NCBI GenBank assembly: GCA_026874595.1 | Contig: CM049316.1 | Location: 37,123,695 to 37,187,694 of the forward strand | DNA: 64,000 bases | Source: Sipunculus nudus | Taxonomy: Eukaryota; Annelida; Sipuncula; Golfingiida; Sipunculidae | Direction of reading: 5' to 3' | Shown: positions 21,661 to 32,450 of the stretch, piece by piece | How positions within the stretch are numbered: position 1 is the first letter of the stretch | Layout of the letters: the number at the start of each line of letters is the position of its first letter | The notes under the pieces: model-generated | Told to the model about the DNA's origin: nothing | The model's database searches: none | Seen by the model: the letters and a program-made list of their open reading frames with translations, nothing else | Made by a program: the position numbers and the translations under genes

Positions 21661-24600
21661 TTTTTTTTTTTTTTTTTTTTTTTATTGTATACAACATTTT
21701 ACACAAACATAATACAAAGTTAAATACAACAGTTTTCACACACATAAATACCATGTTGAATACAACACATTGACATTCATAACTGAAATACATCTAAGCT
21801 AAATCAAAAGCATTTATAAGCAAGAGGCAATAACCTTATATAATTACAAAATGCATGTTAGTATAGTGATATTTATATAATGAGACCAAAAAAAAAAAAA
21901 AAAAAAAAAACGACATATTGTGTTTTTTTTTTTTTTCGGGAGGTATCAATTAAATCTTGAATTATTATCTTTCATGTTTGAGACTGAGTACGTTGACAAT
22001 CATTGAATTTAGCATGACAGTGTTCTCTAAATATAAAGACTAAATTGCATTACAATAGTAATGTCATATTAAAAGAATATGATAATTGTAAACCGTACAT
22101 CAAAGTTAATTTAAATTACATGAAACAGTGTTTTCTACAAAAAGTGGATTCCATTTTTTAAAGTGTATTGATATATTTCCTTTGTTGTGAGCAATATTTC
22201 TTTCTATTGTATATATCTGTTCTACATAGAGCTTGTAACTGGTGAAGTTTGGCCTTATTTCTTTACATTTGCACACATATATATATATCTTTTAAATAAT
22301 AATATAAGCATATTAACAAGAGAGTTATTAGTATTGTTAAAAATAATAGATATTTTACTGAAAAGATTTTCTGTCACTGGGATGTGTTTACTTATTAACC
22401 AATTTTTTATTTGAGTAAAAAAAGGTTGTATTTCCCTGCAATTATAAAACAGATGTATGATTGTTTCTTTCTCTATTTTACAAAATGAACAGAGCACACT
22501 ACTTGCTTTTCCAATTTTAAATAACAATGGATTGAGAGTTATAGTCCTGTGAATTAGTTTAAATTGAAACATTCTTAATATATCTGATATTGTGATGTTT
22601 TTAATATTTTTAAATGCTTCATATACCAAATCTTGACAGTTGCACTGCATGTCTCTAGTCCATTTATCAATAGTTTTAAAAGGTTCAGTGCAGACATCCA
22701 TTATTATTTCTTTGTAAACCCTCTGTGTGACTTTCTTAATGTTCATGATTATATCTATATTTGTTTTATCTGGAATGTAATTATGTGTATTATCACATGT
22801 TTTAACTATTTTTTTCCAAGTTACTGGGATTGCGTCAATTATACTTAAATAATGCATTTCCCTAATTTTAACCTTTTTTGTCAGTTCTGTAAGTGACAGA
22901 AATGTGTATTTTCTATCCTTATTTTTTATAATATCATATAATTTTGTGACACCAGCATTGTACATTTCTTTACTGAATACTGTTTTCTTATCTATTTTTA
23001 TATGTGAATTATAAAACAACTCTTGACTTAAAATTTTATTAGTGGTGTAAACATTCTTGAAGTTATATTTACACCATGCTTCTAGAACATCTCTCCAAAA
23101 AGGGTTACATAAATTATCAAAATGGATTGTGTCACTAGACCTAAGATTACATTTAAATATATAAGAGCCCATTCTTTTAAGTTGTATATTAACTATCTGT
23201 CTCCAACCATGTTCTAAAGGGCCAGACAGAAAACGTTTAACCCAGACTAAGTGTATCATATCAAGTCCTCCTTTTTCGATAGGTGCTATAAGTATGCTTC
23301 GTTTAATCTTGTCTTGTTTACCCCAAATAAATTTCCAAAAGAGTGATTCTATATCTTTTATGTATGTATCAGATGGATTTGGTAGTACCTGTAGTGCATA
23401 TATTAATTGTGACAGGATATGTGTTTTTAATATAGCAATTTTTCCAGACAGTGACATTCCTCTATTTGACCATATATTTATTATTGTTTTAATTTTACTG
23501 AGTATTTCTTTATAGTTAATATCTTTCATCTTTCTCCAATCAGGATGAATATATATACCCAAAATCTTTATAGGCTCAGTGCACCACTGAAGACCTAGTC
23601 TTTCAATATTTTCTTTTTCATTAGCTAAAGGTGTCATTGGTATCACTACAGTTTTATCTATATTTACTTTTAGTCCAGATATTTGTTCAAATTCTTTAAA
23701 TATTCCCATAAGTTCTTTAATAGACTTGGTACCACCAGTAAGAGTTACAACTGTATCATCAGCATACTGTATTAATTTATGTTCTACTCCCCCAATGTTT
23801 ACACCTTTGATTTTAGAATTATTCCTTATTTTAATTGCTAACATTTCCGAGGCTAGAACAAATAAATATGGTGACAAGGGACAGCCTTGTCTAACACCTC
23901 GGTTTATACTAAATTAAGTAGTAGCCCATCCTCTGTTTATAACACAGCTTTTTATGTTTGTATAAAGTATTTGAATCCATTTTCTAAAACCTGGTCCAAA
24001 ATTTAACAGCTGTAGTGTATTCTGAATATGGGTCCATTCCAAAAAATCAAAAGCTTTTTCAAAATCTATTGACAATAGGTAACTTTTTACTTTATGTTTG
24101 TTTGAATGTGCAAGTATGTCTGTAATTTTTATGATATTTTCTCCAATATATCTATTTTCCATGAAACCTGTTTGGTCAGAATGAATGATAGAGGAAAGTA
24201 CTGTCTTAAGTCTATTAGCTAAAGTTTTGGCAATAATTTTATAATCAGTATTTAATAAAGAGAGAGGACGCCAGTTCTTTAAAAGCAAAGAATCTTTACC
24301 TTTTTTGGGGATAAGACATATCACTCCTTGTCGCATTGTGACTGGTAATATACCATTATAAAATGAATGGTTAAGAGCAGCCATAAAATAATTTTTAATA
24401 TCTTCCCAAAATTTCTGATAGAATTCAGCTGGAAATCCATCAGGTCCTGGTGTCTTATTAATTTTGAGTGATTTAATTGTTTTATTTAATTCAGATAATG
24501 AAAAATCTCCTTCACATTTATATGCTTCTTCATCTGTGAGTGTAGGGAGCTCATCTTCTGTGATAAATGGGTGGGTGCAATTCATTTCATGTTCATTTGC

Positions 24601-24931
24601 TGTATATAAGTTCTTGTAAAATATTAATTGTTCTTGCATAATTTGTTCTCTATCAGTTATAATTTTACAATTTTTATCTTTCAGTTTAAGTATTGATTTT
24701 TGTTCAAAATTTCTTTTTTCTAAATTTAAAAAATACTTTGTTGGTTTATTTCCTTCAGAAAACCATCTGGTTCTACATCTTATTACAGCTCCTCTGGTCT
24801 CTTTCTCGATGAAAAGTTTATGGTTATTCATTGCAATATCCCATTTACATTTGTCTTCAAAAGTTTTAGTTTTATTATATTGACTTTGTGCTTTGTGCAT
24901 TTCTCTCTCTATTTTTATTAATTTATCAGTG
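21661..24931 (-). mobile_element. 5'-truncated L1/Tx1-like LINE
   Basis: A 3271 bp insertion bounded by an exact 15 bp duplication. On the minus strand it ends in a poly(A) tail of 23 bases (the T-run 21661-21683) and starts abruptly at 24931 inside its second open frame, as expected for incomplete target-primed reverse transcription. The inferred nick TTTCTT/ACAA on the plus strand resembles the TTTT/AA preference of L1-type endonucleases. Between the coding region (to 22255) and the tail is a ~570 bp 3' region with an internal A-run and T-run (about 21888-21950). The endonuclease domain and the first open frame are missing, so this copy cannot move by itself. Confidence 0.9.
22255..24931 (-). 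pseudogene. LINE ORF2: reverse transcriptase and C-terminal region, one stop codon
   Basis: About 890 codons stay in one frame from the truncation point to a stop at 22255, broken only by a TAA at 23914-23916. Visible reverse-transcriptase blocks in order are PGPDGFPAEFYQ, CLIPKKGKD with NWRPLSLLNTDYK, HSDQTGFM, SIDFEKAFD (motif A, catalytic Asp), RGVRQGCPLSPYLF (motif B) and YADDT (motif C, the catalytic Asp pair). A thumb and long C-terminal region follow, with a Cys/His knuckle CSFC...ETIIHLFYNC near the end, as in L1/Tx1-clade elements. The enzyme would copy element RNA at a nicked chromosomal site. The stop lies between motifs A and B, so any product would lack the YADD centre. The N-terminal endonuclease is absent. 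A single stop and no frameshifts indicate a fairly recent insertion. Confidence 0.92.
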
Positions 24932-24946
24932 AGCGGAGCCTTTCTT
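24932..24946. repeat. LINE target-site duplication, right copy
   Basis: AGCGGAGCCTTTCTT, identical to 21646-21660. Confidence 0.9.
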
Positions 24947-25001
24947 ACAATAGTCGATCGAGTCCTGGAGGGAAACGCCAGGGAAGGCTTAACACGTTAG
25001 A

Positions 25002-25207
25002 TCATGCAGACTTAAAGTTAGCGGAAGCCTGCCACCAAAAGGTCGATTTCTTATTAAAAGAAGACGTTGGGGTGGCAGTACAAGCTATTGGTTTCGAATT
25101 AATTTTAGTACATGCAGATGTGGACGCCATTTCTAACAGTACTTTTTCATTTTCATCTGCTTGTCGAACTGTCATTTTTCCGAAGTAAGACAAAAAGTGA
25201 CGTTATT
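25002..25207 (-). CDS. Candidate terminal exon, 63-residue frame
   Basis: On the minus strand the open frame reads MSYFGKMTVRQADENEKVLL and ends at a stop at 25002-25004. A more typical start is the second Met, in MTVRQADENEKV, preceded by GGAAAA. Directly upstream, at 25208-25232, is a good 3' splice-acceptor pattern: a T-rich tract, then TCTAAACAG, ending at 25208. The sequence could therefore be a last exon carrying its own start codon. Composition is mixed and charged at the N-terminus, Ser/Thr/Lys-rich later. No family is recognised. The LINE lies about 55 bp beyond the stop, on the same strand. It may equally be a chance frame. Confidence 0.22.
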
Positions 25208-25209
25208 CT

Positions 25210-26540
25210 GTTTAGAAAAATAATAAATATTACATTCACGGTTGATTTACGTATACATATATTCATGTAGCAGTTATTTTTAACGAGGCTGGTTTACTCG
25301 GAAAGTTGGTCTGTAACGGTCATGATGGCTTGACAGCTTTGTGTGAATCGGTGCCATAGGGAAGAAAGGAGGTAACTAATGCAATTAATTTTTTGTAACA
25401 ACATTTTTTCTTCATTAGTTAGCAAATAAAACACGACCATATAAGCCTCTGGTGTCAAATACTTCCACACAACAAATATTTTGATCCGACCCTGAATGGG
25501 TCATCTATTTTGACTTGCATCATGACTCACAGGCCCCTATCAGGTATTTTATAAGGCCTGAGTGTCCTGTTGTCATAGCTAACGTTAACTGCGAGTCCTC
25601 CATCTTGCCTTAACCAACATAAAACATATGCTCAAACCCCATTCCTTAGAGGATGTTATATATTCACTTTTGTTTCTCATTAACAATTAAGGATAGCATT
25701 AAGCTAACACACAAAAAATATTGTTTTACGAACTATAGAAACCAAACATATGATGCGTTCAGCGAATTTTTTCTTCTTTTTTTCCAAGTCAAGACACAAC
25801 CCGTGCAATATTGCCAGCTTGCCTATTGTTAAAAAAAATGCTCCAGTTTTTTTTTTAAATGGTGTTTGTGAACAACACAAACTTTAGTCCATTTTGTATT
25901 CTTTAACAACATGACCAAATTAACAACATTACCAAAGGGCTGCTCTTTGTTCACAAAATAAAAGTCAGATCCACAAAAAATCGGAACGGCTAATCTGCAA
26001 AACAATATTTTTGGTAAGGTCTAAGCCAACAGAAAACATGAGTTCAAACTGTATTTCTTCCTCTTTATACTTTTTTGGTGTATAATCCTTAATAAAGCAT
26101 TCAATGAAGCAGTCATTTCAGCTGAAAAAAAAACTATAAAACATAAAGTGTAAATTTGCGAGAGCAACCCTCTGTTGATAAAATATGGTTCTGTCACTTT
26201 TTGTCAAATGGTTCTGTTGTTTTCTCGTGACGGAATACGTCCTTTGTCCACAGAGAGTATATATGAAAAATCGGTTGTCCATCTAATATCCCAATGCGTC
26301 CTGCTGGGATTTCGATTATGAATGGCCATCAGACTCTGTAAAGTATGTCATTTATTTAACAGATTCGATGTTGTTATATGATATACTCCTATTTATAATA
26401 CTACTATGTGATTTGTAATTCCTTGAAGGAAAACACCGTTTACGCATAAATAAGATTTCACAAGGAAACGGAGGTAACCAATCTACGCCACCAAGTAAAA
26501 AGTGACATGAGAGAATGAAATTTAAATCTATAATACGATC
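25210..26540. other. Unassigned DNA
   Basis: No gene or known repeat seen. If the exon at 25002 is real, this would be its intron or upstream region. Confidence 0.45.
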
Positions 26541-26544
26541 TTAT

Positions 26545-26901
26545 AATTTGTTATTCTCTGGGAGAGTTTGTGTGGACTTTTCAGCCGGCATATACATTTA
26601 AAAGGACTTATCGTTGTGACAGTGGTGGTATCCAGGTACTATGCACTTTGTTTATGTTACTGTGTGATTGTATTGATTTGCTGTTATACTGTGTCATTGT
26701 ATTGATTTAGAATAGTGTAATGTTAGGGTTGTTTTAAGAATAAATAACAGTTATTTGTTGGCAAAGAACCACTGACTTCTTTATTCATTCCCCTAGACAT
26801 TTCACGCTGCCTAGTGTTACAGAATCTGATTTTTTTTATCGCCTTGACAAAATTTATGTTCATCACGCATACGTGATCTGTTGATATTAGGTTCCGTAAC
26901 A
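26545..26901 (+). mobile_element. LTR-like unit, copy B (3' part)
   Basis: Aligns with the last ~360 bp of copy A (12637), starting at a TTATTCTCTG block and passing through GTGACAGTGGTGGTATCCAG, AATAAA (26739-26744) and CCCCTAGACATTTCACGCTG to the end GTTCCGTAACA. The 5' half with the TATA region is missing. Confidence 0.65.
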
Positions 26902-27293
26902 CTATTAAAGTTAAATATAATATTTACATATAACAATACAACGATGTTATAGCATGTGTGTGGTGTTACTTGCAGCAGCAGACAAAATATCTGGAATAAT
27001 ATATGTTATGACTTTCAGATTACCTTCGGGGTTAATTTGTATTGATTTCATTCTCTCTTAATGGTTTCACATTTTTGTCCCCAACAAAATTTTAAACATA
27101 TGTTAATTTAGATGCGTATTTTTAGATTGGCTTACATTAGCTCACAGTGGAACAGTAAGAGCAACGACAACAACAGCTGCTGTTGTTACTACTGCTACCA
27201 TTACTACTCCTATTACTATTACTTCACTACTACTACTACTGCTACGAATAGTACTTCTACTATTACTACCACTACTGCTTCCTCTATCGAAAA

Positions 27294-27295
<2 letters not shown>
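26902..27295. other. Unassigned DNA with trinucleotide-rich stretch
   Basis: About 27160-27290 is rich in TAC/ACT triplets. The open frame over it (Cys/Tyr/Thr runs) is a repeat artefact. Confidence 0.6.

Positions 27296-27327
<32 letters not shown>
27296..27327. repeat. (AAT)n microsatellite
   Basis: Ten or more AAT units. Confidence 0.9.
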
Positions 27328-27470
27328 TTTATATCATTCTTGCAGCTTTGGGTCTTGTACCTTTTACGTTTAATGTAAGTGACATACCATGTATTATGAG
27401 CAAAAGTATGTTAAAACAAGTCGGGCAACCTGAACGATGCGAGAGTAATATGAATCAGTGAGGGTAAGTA

Positions 27471-28064
27471 TAGCGTCATATCAAGCCTCTGGCAATACGA
27501 CCAGATTACGACCAGATTACTGGCGCCAGAGTGTGTTTACATCTTATCTGAGGAACGCATTTTAAGGCTTTATGAAGATTCAAATATTTTCGTCATTTCT
27601 AACAACGCTTCATGTCCTACAGTTACACTGTCAATCAACATAAACCAGACCAATCGTTAGTATTTTTGTGTACTTTCTAATAATAACAAACATGAATGAG
27701 AAAAGTTCCGTTTTAATCCAGCACATAGGTAAACCCCTCGGAATGTTTTTTTTTTTATTTATGACCGCATGAACACAAGCATGGCTCGAACGGGTTACAG
27801 GACGCAGGCAGCTTGCAGGCAATACAGGAAATGACCCGTCCATGGAGGCGGTGTTTTAGTTTGGGTTGTGGGCTCACATGTATACTATTGTGTTAATTTA
27901 TCATACTAAGCATAATATTAAGATCATGGGCCGTTTGCCACAATATGATTCCAGCCTGGTAAAAGACAACTGCGATACATTGCTCGATATTACTTGTATC
28001 ACGACTCGAGTAGGCTTTCCAGCCCCGTTATCCGATTGCCTACTGAGTCGGGTTGTCACGGCTA
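27471..28064 (+). mobile_element. Mutator-like miniature element, copy 2 (best copy)
   Basis: A 594 bp non-coding element from TAGCGTCATA to TCACGGCTA, flanked on both sides by the exact 9-mer GGGTAAGTA (27462-27470 and 28065-28073). The ends form imperfect inverted repeats (TAGC-GTCATATCAAGCC against TAGCCGTGAC-AACCC). Internal landmarks shared by all copies are ATAAACCAG.CCAATC near 27643, CATGAACACAAGCATG near 27768, and TACTGAGTCGGGTTGTCACG near the right end. The 9 bp duplication suggests the Mutator superfamily. No transposase is present. Confidence 0.75.
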
Positions 28065-28073
28065 GGGTAAGTA

Positions 28074-28590
28074 CCCCGGGGTAAATCTTGGAGGGTAACC
28101 TAAAATCTGGGAAGCCTGTAGTCGTTATACAGAGAGTAATATATAATTGATTTAGGATTGCCGGCCTGATCTGAATTACATGCCGCCGGTGTCGTCCCCG
28201 ATGTGTCCCGATGTGATGTAAAATTTTACATTGGGGTAACACCGGGACATACCTGGAGAACACCGTGATGCGACAGAAGATCGAGGCGACATCATTTTGA
28301 ACATGTTCAAAACCTTCAGGGACCCATCGGGTTAATATCTGGACTTATCGGCATGTTATAGGGACGACATCAAAACGAAATAAGGAGACATAAGGTTATA
28401 TCAGGGCACATCACTGTGAATTTTAATATTTTTTTCATTTTTGTTGGAGGTAAACATTTTAATGCTAGTTTAACCAATTATGTGATCTGCAGAAAACCTG
28501 TCTGGACTACATGACAAGGCAGTAAGGTCACGTGTCCTCTCATTCTATATCCTTGTGTTGACCAGGCCCGGTGAATACTGCAGTAATTAC
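28074..28590. other. Unassigned DNA
   Basis: GC-richer patch near 28160-28270. No coding motif recognised on either strand. Confidence 0.45.
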
Positions 28591-28595
28591 AATTA

Positions 28596-28770
28596 GCCCT
28601 AAAAGGCGCACTCATTTGTGAGTGGATCATGGCCTTCAGATCAAGCATACAGAGCGCTCACCCTGAGTGGGGCCGACTGTGAAAGATCTCACCGCCTCGG
28701 CTGCGATTCGAACTCACAATCTCGTGGCTCTTAGCCCTTTGCTCTTCCCCTACAAATCACAGAAGCTGGT
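28596..28770 (-). mobile_element. tRNA-derived SINE, copy 3 (5' part)
   Basis: On the minus strand it begins CCAGCTTCTGTG, carries the B-box GAGTTCGAATC (about 28705-28715) followed by GCAGCCGAGGCGGTGAGAT, as in copy 1, and ends within the CAAATGAGTGCGCCTTTTAG block. The 3' half and tail are missing. Confidence 0.75.
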
Positions 28771-29774
28771 TACTAGAAGACACTGGGACAGTACTTCCGA
28801 CACTTTGGTGTTTCATCGGTGATGGTGCCCGCTAGCCTCTAAATCGCGCTGTACCTCGGTTTTTACAAGCCGCTGCCCCTGGTTTATATATCCGCCCGTC
28901 TTATATCTAGATTCTTCCCGGGGCTCCAACGTTGACGGGGCGTCACTGGTGCTCATTGATTACTACGCTGTGTCGAAGAAAAAGAATCCCTTCTCCTTAG
29001 TCTTCACGCCTGTATGTCAGAGCCGTTTTGTTGAGATATCAAACAATACAGACTGGACACCCTGGAGGAACTTAGTGTTTATTGTTCTGTCAAATTATGA
29101 AGGATGGGTACTGGCATATGGAATTATTTCCTGTATCACCGGGGAACAGCAGTTGATTTTTTTACGTGTCTGATTAACCTGAATCTCACGTGATAATTAC
29201 AAACTCCCAGGTTAACGTTGCTCTCAAAATGGTAATATGTATAACTCTTTAGGTGAACTTGACTCCTTCTGAAATGAAATCGAACTTATAATCAAAAAGG
29301 CCTACCTTGATACTTGAAACATTAACTAATCCAGTACGGATAAAACTGAGAGTGCAACTATGACACGAGTTACGCCCGTGTCACACAAGAAAAAGAGCAC
29401 CTGTAACAATAGTTGATGGATCATTGTAGCAAAGAATCCTGCAATCAAACGAATTTATCAGAGGCGCCAGCCGAATGAAACGTAGAAATGTAGATATGCC
29501 ACCTTGATAATATATGTTTTGGCGTATATATTCTTATATTATTTACCGCATTTACCGAAAACAATAAAGACAGAGGCACCTAGTCTGATGTCTAGACTTG
29601 TACCCTTGTCAATTTCCCCATGGATCACAGGCCAGTCTCTAACACAAGCGGATAAACATATTTAGTAAAGAAATTTCGTATGAACTCACCATCCTTTAGA
29701 CTGGGTCCGTATAAATTAATATGATGTTGTTACTCACGCATTCATCGGCGGAATCCTTGAAAAATACAGGTCTT
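28771..29774. other. Unassigned DNA
   Basis: Contains a GC-richer stretch (28790-28960) and a 74-codon plus frame (28949-29173) without known motif. Nothing assignable. Confidence 0.45.
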
Positions 29775-29985
29775 TTAGGGAATGGGTCAATGAAGAAAAG
29801 AATTTGATTTCGTCAGGGAACCGGAACATGATCCGGATTCACGAATGTCATCAAGAATTCACAAATGTACAGTCACTTATGCACGATGGGCCTTGAGACA
29901 TGGGCTAAATAAGTATATGCCAAAGGCGGAGGCTTGCATTCCTTAGAATGTAGATTTCTAGTTAGGACTTTTATTGGTCTCTGGT
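29775..29985 (+). repeat. GATCCGGATC-family repeat fragment
   Basis: Shares GGGAATGGGTCAATGAAGAA, ATGATCCGGATTCACGAATG and the CACAAATGTACAGTCACTTA plus GAGGCTTGCATTCCT blocks with the copy at 30635. Confidence 0.5.
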
Positions 29986-30634
29986 ATAAGGGAAAATGTT
30001 CCCGTCGGCCATTGTGTGTTTGCATTCCCCTTTCTTATACCTCAGCCAGGAATGTATTATGTTCTTCAAAAGGTTGATTGGTTGTTTTGTCTGTTAGCAA
30101 CTTCAAGCAAAAGTTATTAATGGACGCTGATGATAATTTTATAAAGGGCTAGGGTCACAAAACACGGTACAACCAATTACAGTTTGGAGATATAATCAGA
30201 ACAATCTGGATCGCCAATTTAATTTGAAGGATTTTATATAAATGTGACAAGGGGCGACTGCTTTGTTCCCGCGTGTAGACCAACCCATTCATGGGTACCA
30301 AGAGCAGCTTTTGTTTAGCAAATTAACAAGGTAAACTCGTGTTAAATAAGCTTATTTGTTTATCCTGTCGAGGGGTTTCAGGTTGTCGCAGGATTACATA
30401 GTTTTGTATGGAGGTATATATGCCTTTTACTTAAATTAAATAAAGGATATGCACATAACAATTTTTATCAATGTTGGTCATAACATTAATTAATTTCGAA
30501 GATCACCCGGATGCGATGATTAAGATTATAGAATTCACAGGGTAAAATGAAGCTAGTTTTCACTTTCTGAATGGCAGCAGGAATACTCTCTGGCGTCCCT
30601 TCAGGCTTTATGCGTCGGCAAGTTTTTTTTATCT
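29986..30634. other. Unassigned DNA
   Basis: Nothing recognised. Confidence 0.5.
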
Positions 30635-30985
30635 AGTCCGTGTATTTGTGTGTGTGTTTGTTTACTCACAATGTAACCCAATCAGTTATGAAAGGAATCC
30701 TATGATGTTTTCGGCCATGGGCCAAAGAAGAATCGATTAGATTCAAGATACAGGAAGTACTTCCATCATTTTTCACAAATGTGCAATCACATATGCCAGA
30801 TTAAACATGGTGATAAATAGGCAAAACAAGTGGATGCAAGCATTTTTTGGGGGAACATATGCACAAATGAACCTTGGGATATGGGACAAACACTGGTTAC
30901 TGAGTACCTCACATTAAGGACCTCCAACATGGCAGAGGCTTGCATTCCTGAGATGCATATTACTAGTTATGCACTCAGCCAATCA
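30635..30985 (+). repeat. GATCCGGATC-family repeat, longest copy
   Basis: Begins with a TTTGTGTGTGTGTTTGTTTA head, then AATCAGTTATGAAAGGAATC, GGCCATGGGCCAAAGAAGAA and TCGATTAGATTC, and ends with GCAGAGGCTTGCATTCCTGA. I recognise this layout from dispersed repeats found in many animals, but I cannot name the element class. Related fragments: 29775, 32245 (minus), 33795, 34860 and 44490. The 83-codon frame 30830-31081 lies largely in it and is not a gene. Confidence 0.55.
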
Positions 30986-31686
30986 ACCGTCGAAGATGGA
31001 CCAAAAATGTGTTGGGCAACAGCCCTTGATTTTATGGCCTCTGATATACTGGGAGTATCCTTCTTGTACGGGCTAACATGAAGAATTTTTTTTATAAATA
31101 ATGAATAAATAAATAACATAATGCATAAATCGTCTAAGAATCTAATGTGTTTAAAATGAACCTTTCATTTAAAGGTTAAAAAGAAGGACCAATAATATTC
31201 TGTAAGATATGATGTTGGAAACATGGTAAAGAAAAAGATTCAAACGCCAATTGCTTTGACAATATGAAATATCGAAAATATACATTTTTATTCAAATGGA
31301 AACGGATGCTCTAACAAACGGAAAAAAAAATAAAATCTTCACGTAAGAGACTCTTGTCTTGGAGAGAATTTAGGTTTTCATAGTGTTAATCACGTTACCA
31401 TGGAGATAAAACCACATAGGCGTTGAGTGTAAGAGACGTCTTTCAAAGAATCAAAGGTCAACCGCCATATTATGGTCACGTGACTAGAACTAACTTCGTA
31501 GCCACAAAAAGGTCACACAGTCTAACCTAGTATTTTCATGGTATAGTCGAAGTAAAATATATATATATATTTTTCTCTAGGAACCTTGGTTGGACAAATA
31601 AAATGTAGCTATTTAATGAATATATGAAAAAAATCAAAATTACTGTAAAAAAAATTTCTTATCATGCCTTGTTTTGTTTGCATTTC

Positions 31687-31688
<2 letters not shown>
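30986..31688. other. Unassigned DNA
   Basis: Nothing recognised apart from a short TA run at 31557-31571. Confidence 0.5.

Positions 31689-31731
<43 letters not shown>
31689..31731. repeat. (TA)n microsatellite
   Basis: About 43 bases of TA ending exactly where the LTR-like copy C begins. Confidence 0.95.
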
Positions 31732-31736
<5 letters not shown>

Positions 31737-32160
31737 ACAGTTGTCTTTGTTATTGTGTGGCACGGGCGTAACTCGTGTTGTGGCGGCCCCGCCTGGCCGG
31801 GTGTTGCACTCTCATTTTAATCCGCACTGGTTAAACTCTCGCTGTCATGCTAGTCAGAGCTTCCTCGCCTGGCCGAGCCGGCCGGCTTACGTGTGAACCT
31901 TGACATGTATAGACACAGCGTTCTTTTTCTAGATGTTTCTTGTAACGCGTGTTTACTGTGTATCATGTTAGATACTTTGGATTGTTCGAGAAATGGAAGG
32001 TTCTCGGCTGGAGGTGAGAAGTTATAAATAGGGGGCTGTGATTTAGAGCCGAGAGAAAGGGTGAGAGAATATTCCAGCGGACACAGAAGAGTGGAACCTT
32101 TTCCGATACTTGCAGCAGTTAGAGATTTTCTTCAGGTTTGTGACGGATTAATTTATAACC
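31732..32160 (+). mobile_element. LTR-like unit, copy C (5' part)
   Basis: Starts TTGTTACAG like copy A and keeps the best promoter of the family: TATAAAT at 32023-32029, then AGGGGGCTGTGATTTAGAGC, then ATTCCAGCGGACACAGAAGA. Homology to copies A and D fades near 32160, so the polyadenylation half is lost. The first ~190 bases are markedly richer in G+C than in the other copies. Confidence 0.6.
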
Positions 32161-32244
32161 TTGATCCAACCTGCCCTGTTGTGAATGATCCCAAAACCGT
32201 GTTTGTATTTACTTTTTTAGCCCATATTTTCAGGTTTATTCGTT

Positions 32245-32450
32245 TATAAATAACAGTACCTTTGGGAATATTATTTGATGACGTTCCTAAATCCAGATCA
32301 TGTGCCGTTTTCACACCAAAATCTAATCGATTAAGTGGCTCATTCCCGGAATGCCCTGAAAACTTTATGTGATTCCAGTCCTGATTGCATGGGTTATGTT
32401 GTGAACAAACATACAAACACACACACACACGAACATCGATAAACGCATAC
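32245..32450 (-). repeat. GATCCGGATC-family repeat fragment
   Basis: On the minus strand: GTGTGTTTGTATGTTTGTTC head, then CATAACCCATGCAATCAGGA, AAGTTTTCAGGGCATTCCGG and AATCGATTAGATTTTGGTGT, in the same order as the copy at 30635. Confidence 0.55.

Noticed and set aside
22187-23917. Plus-strand frames opposite the LINE (e.g. 22187-22414, 23294-23515)
   Set aside because: Antisense shadows of the long reverse-transcriptase frame.
27112-27378. Cys/Tyr/Thr/Asn-repeat frame on the plus strand
   Set aside because: Made by TAC/ACT and AAT triplet repeats. No protein-like sequence outside them.
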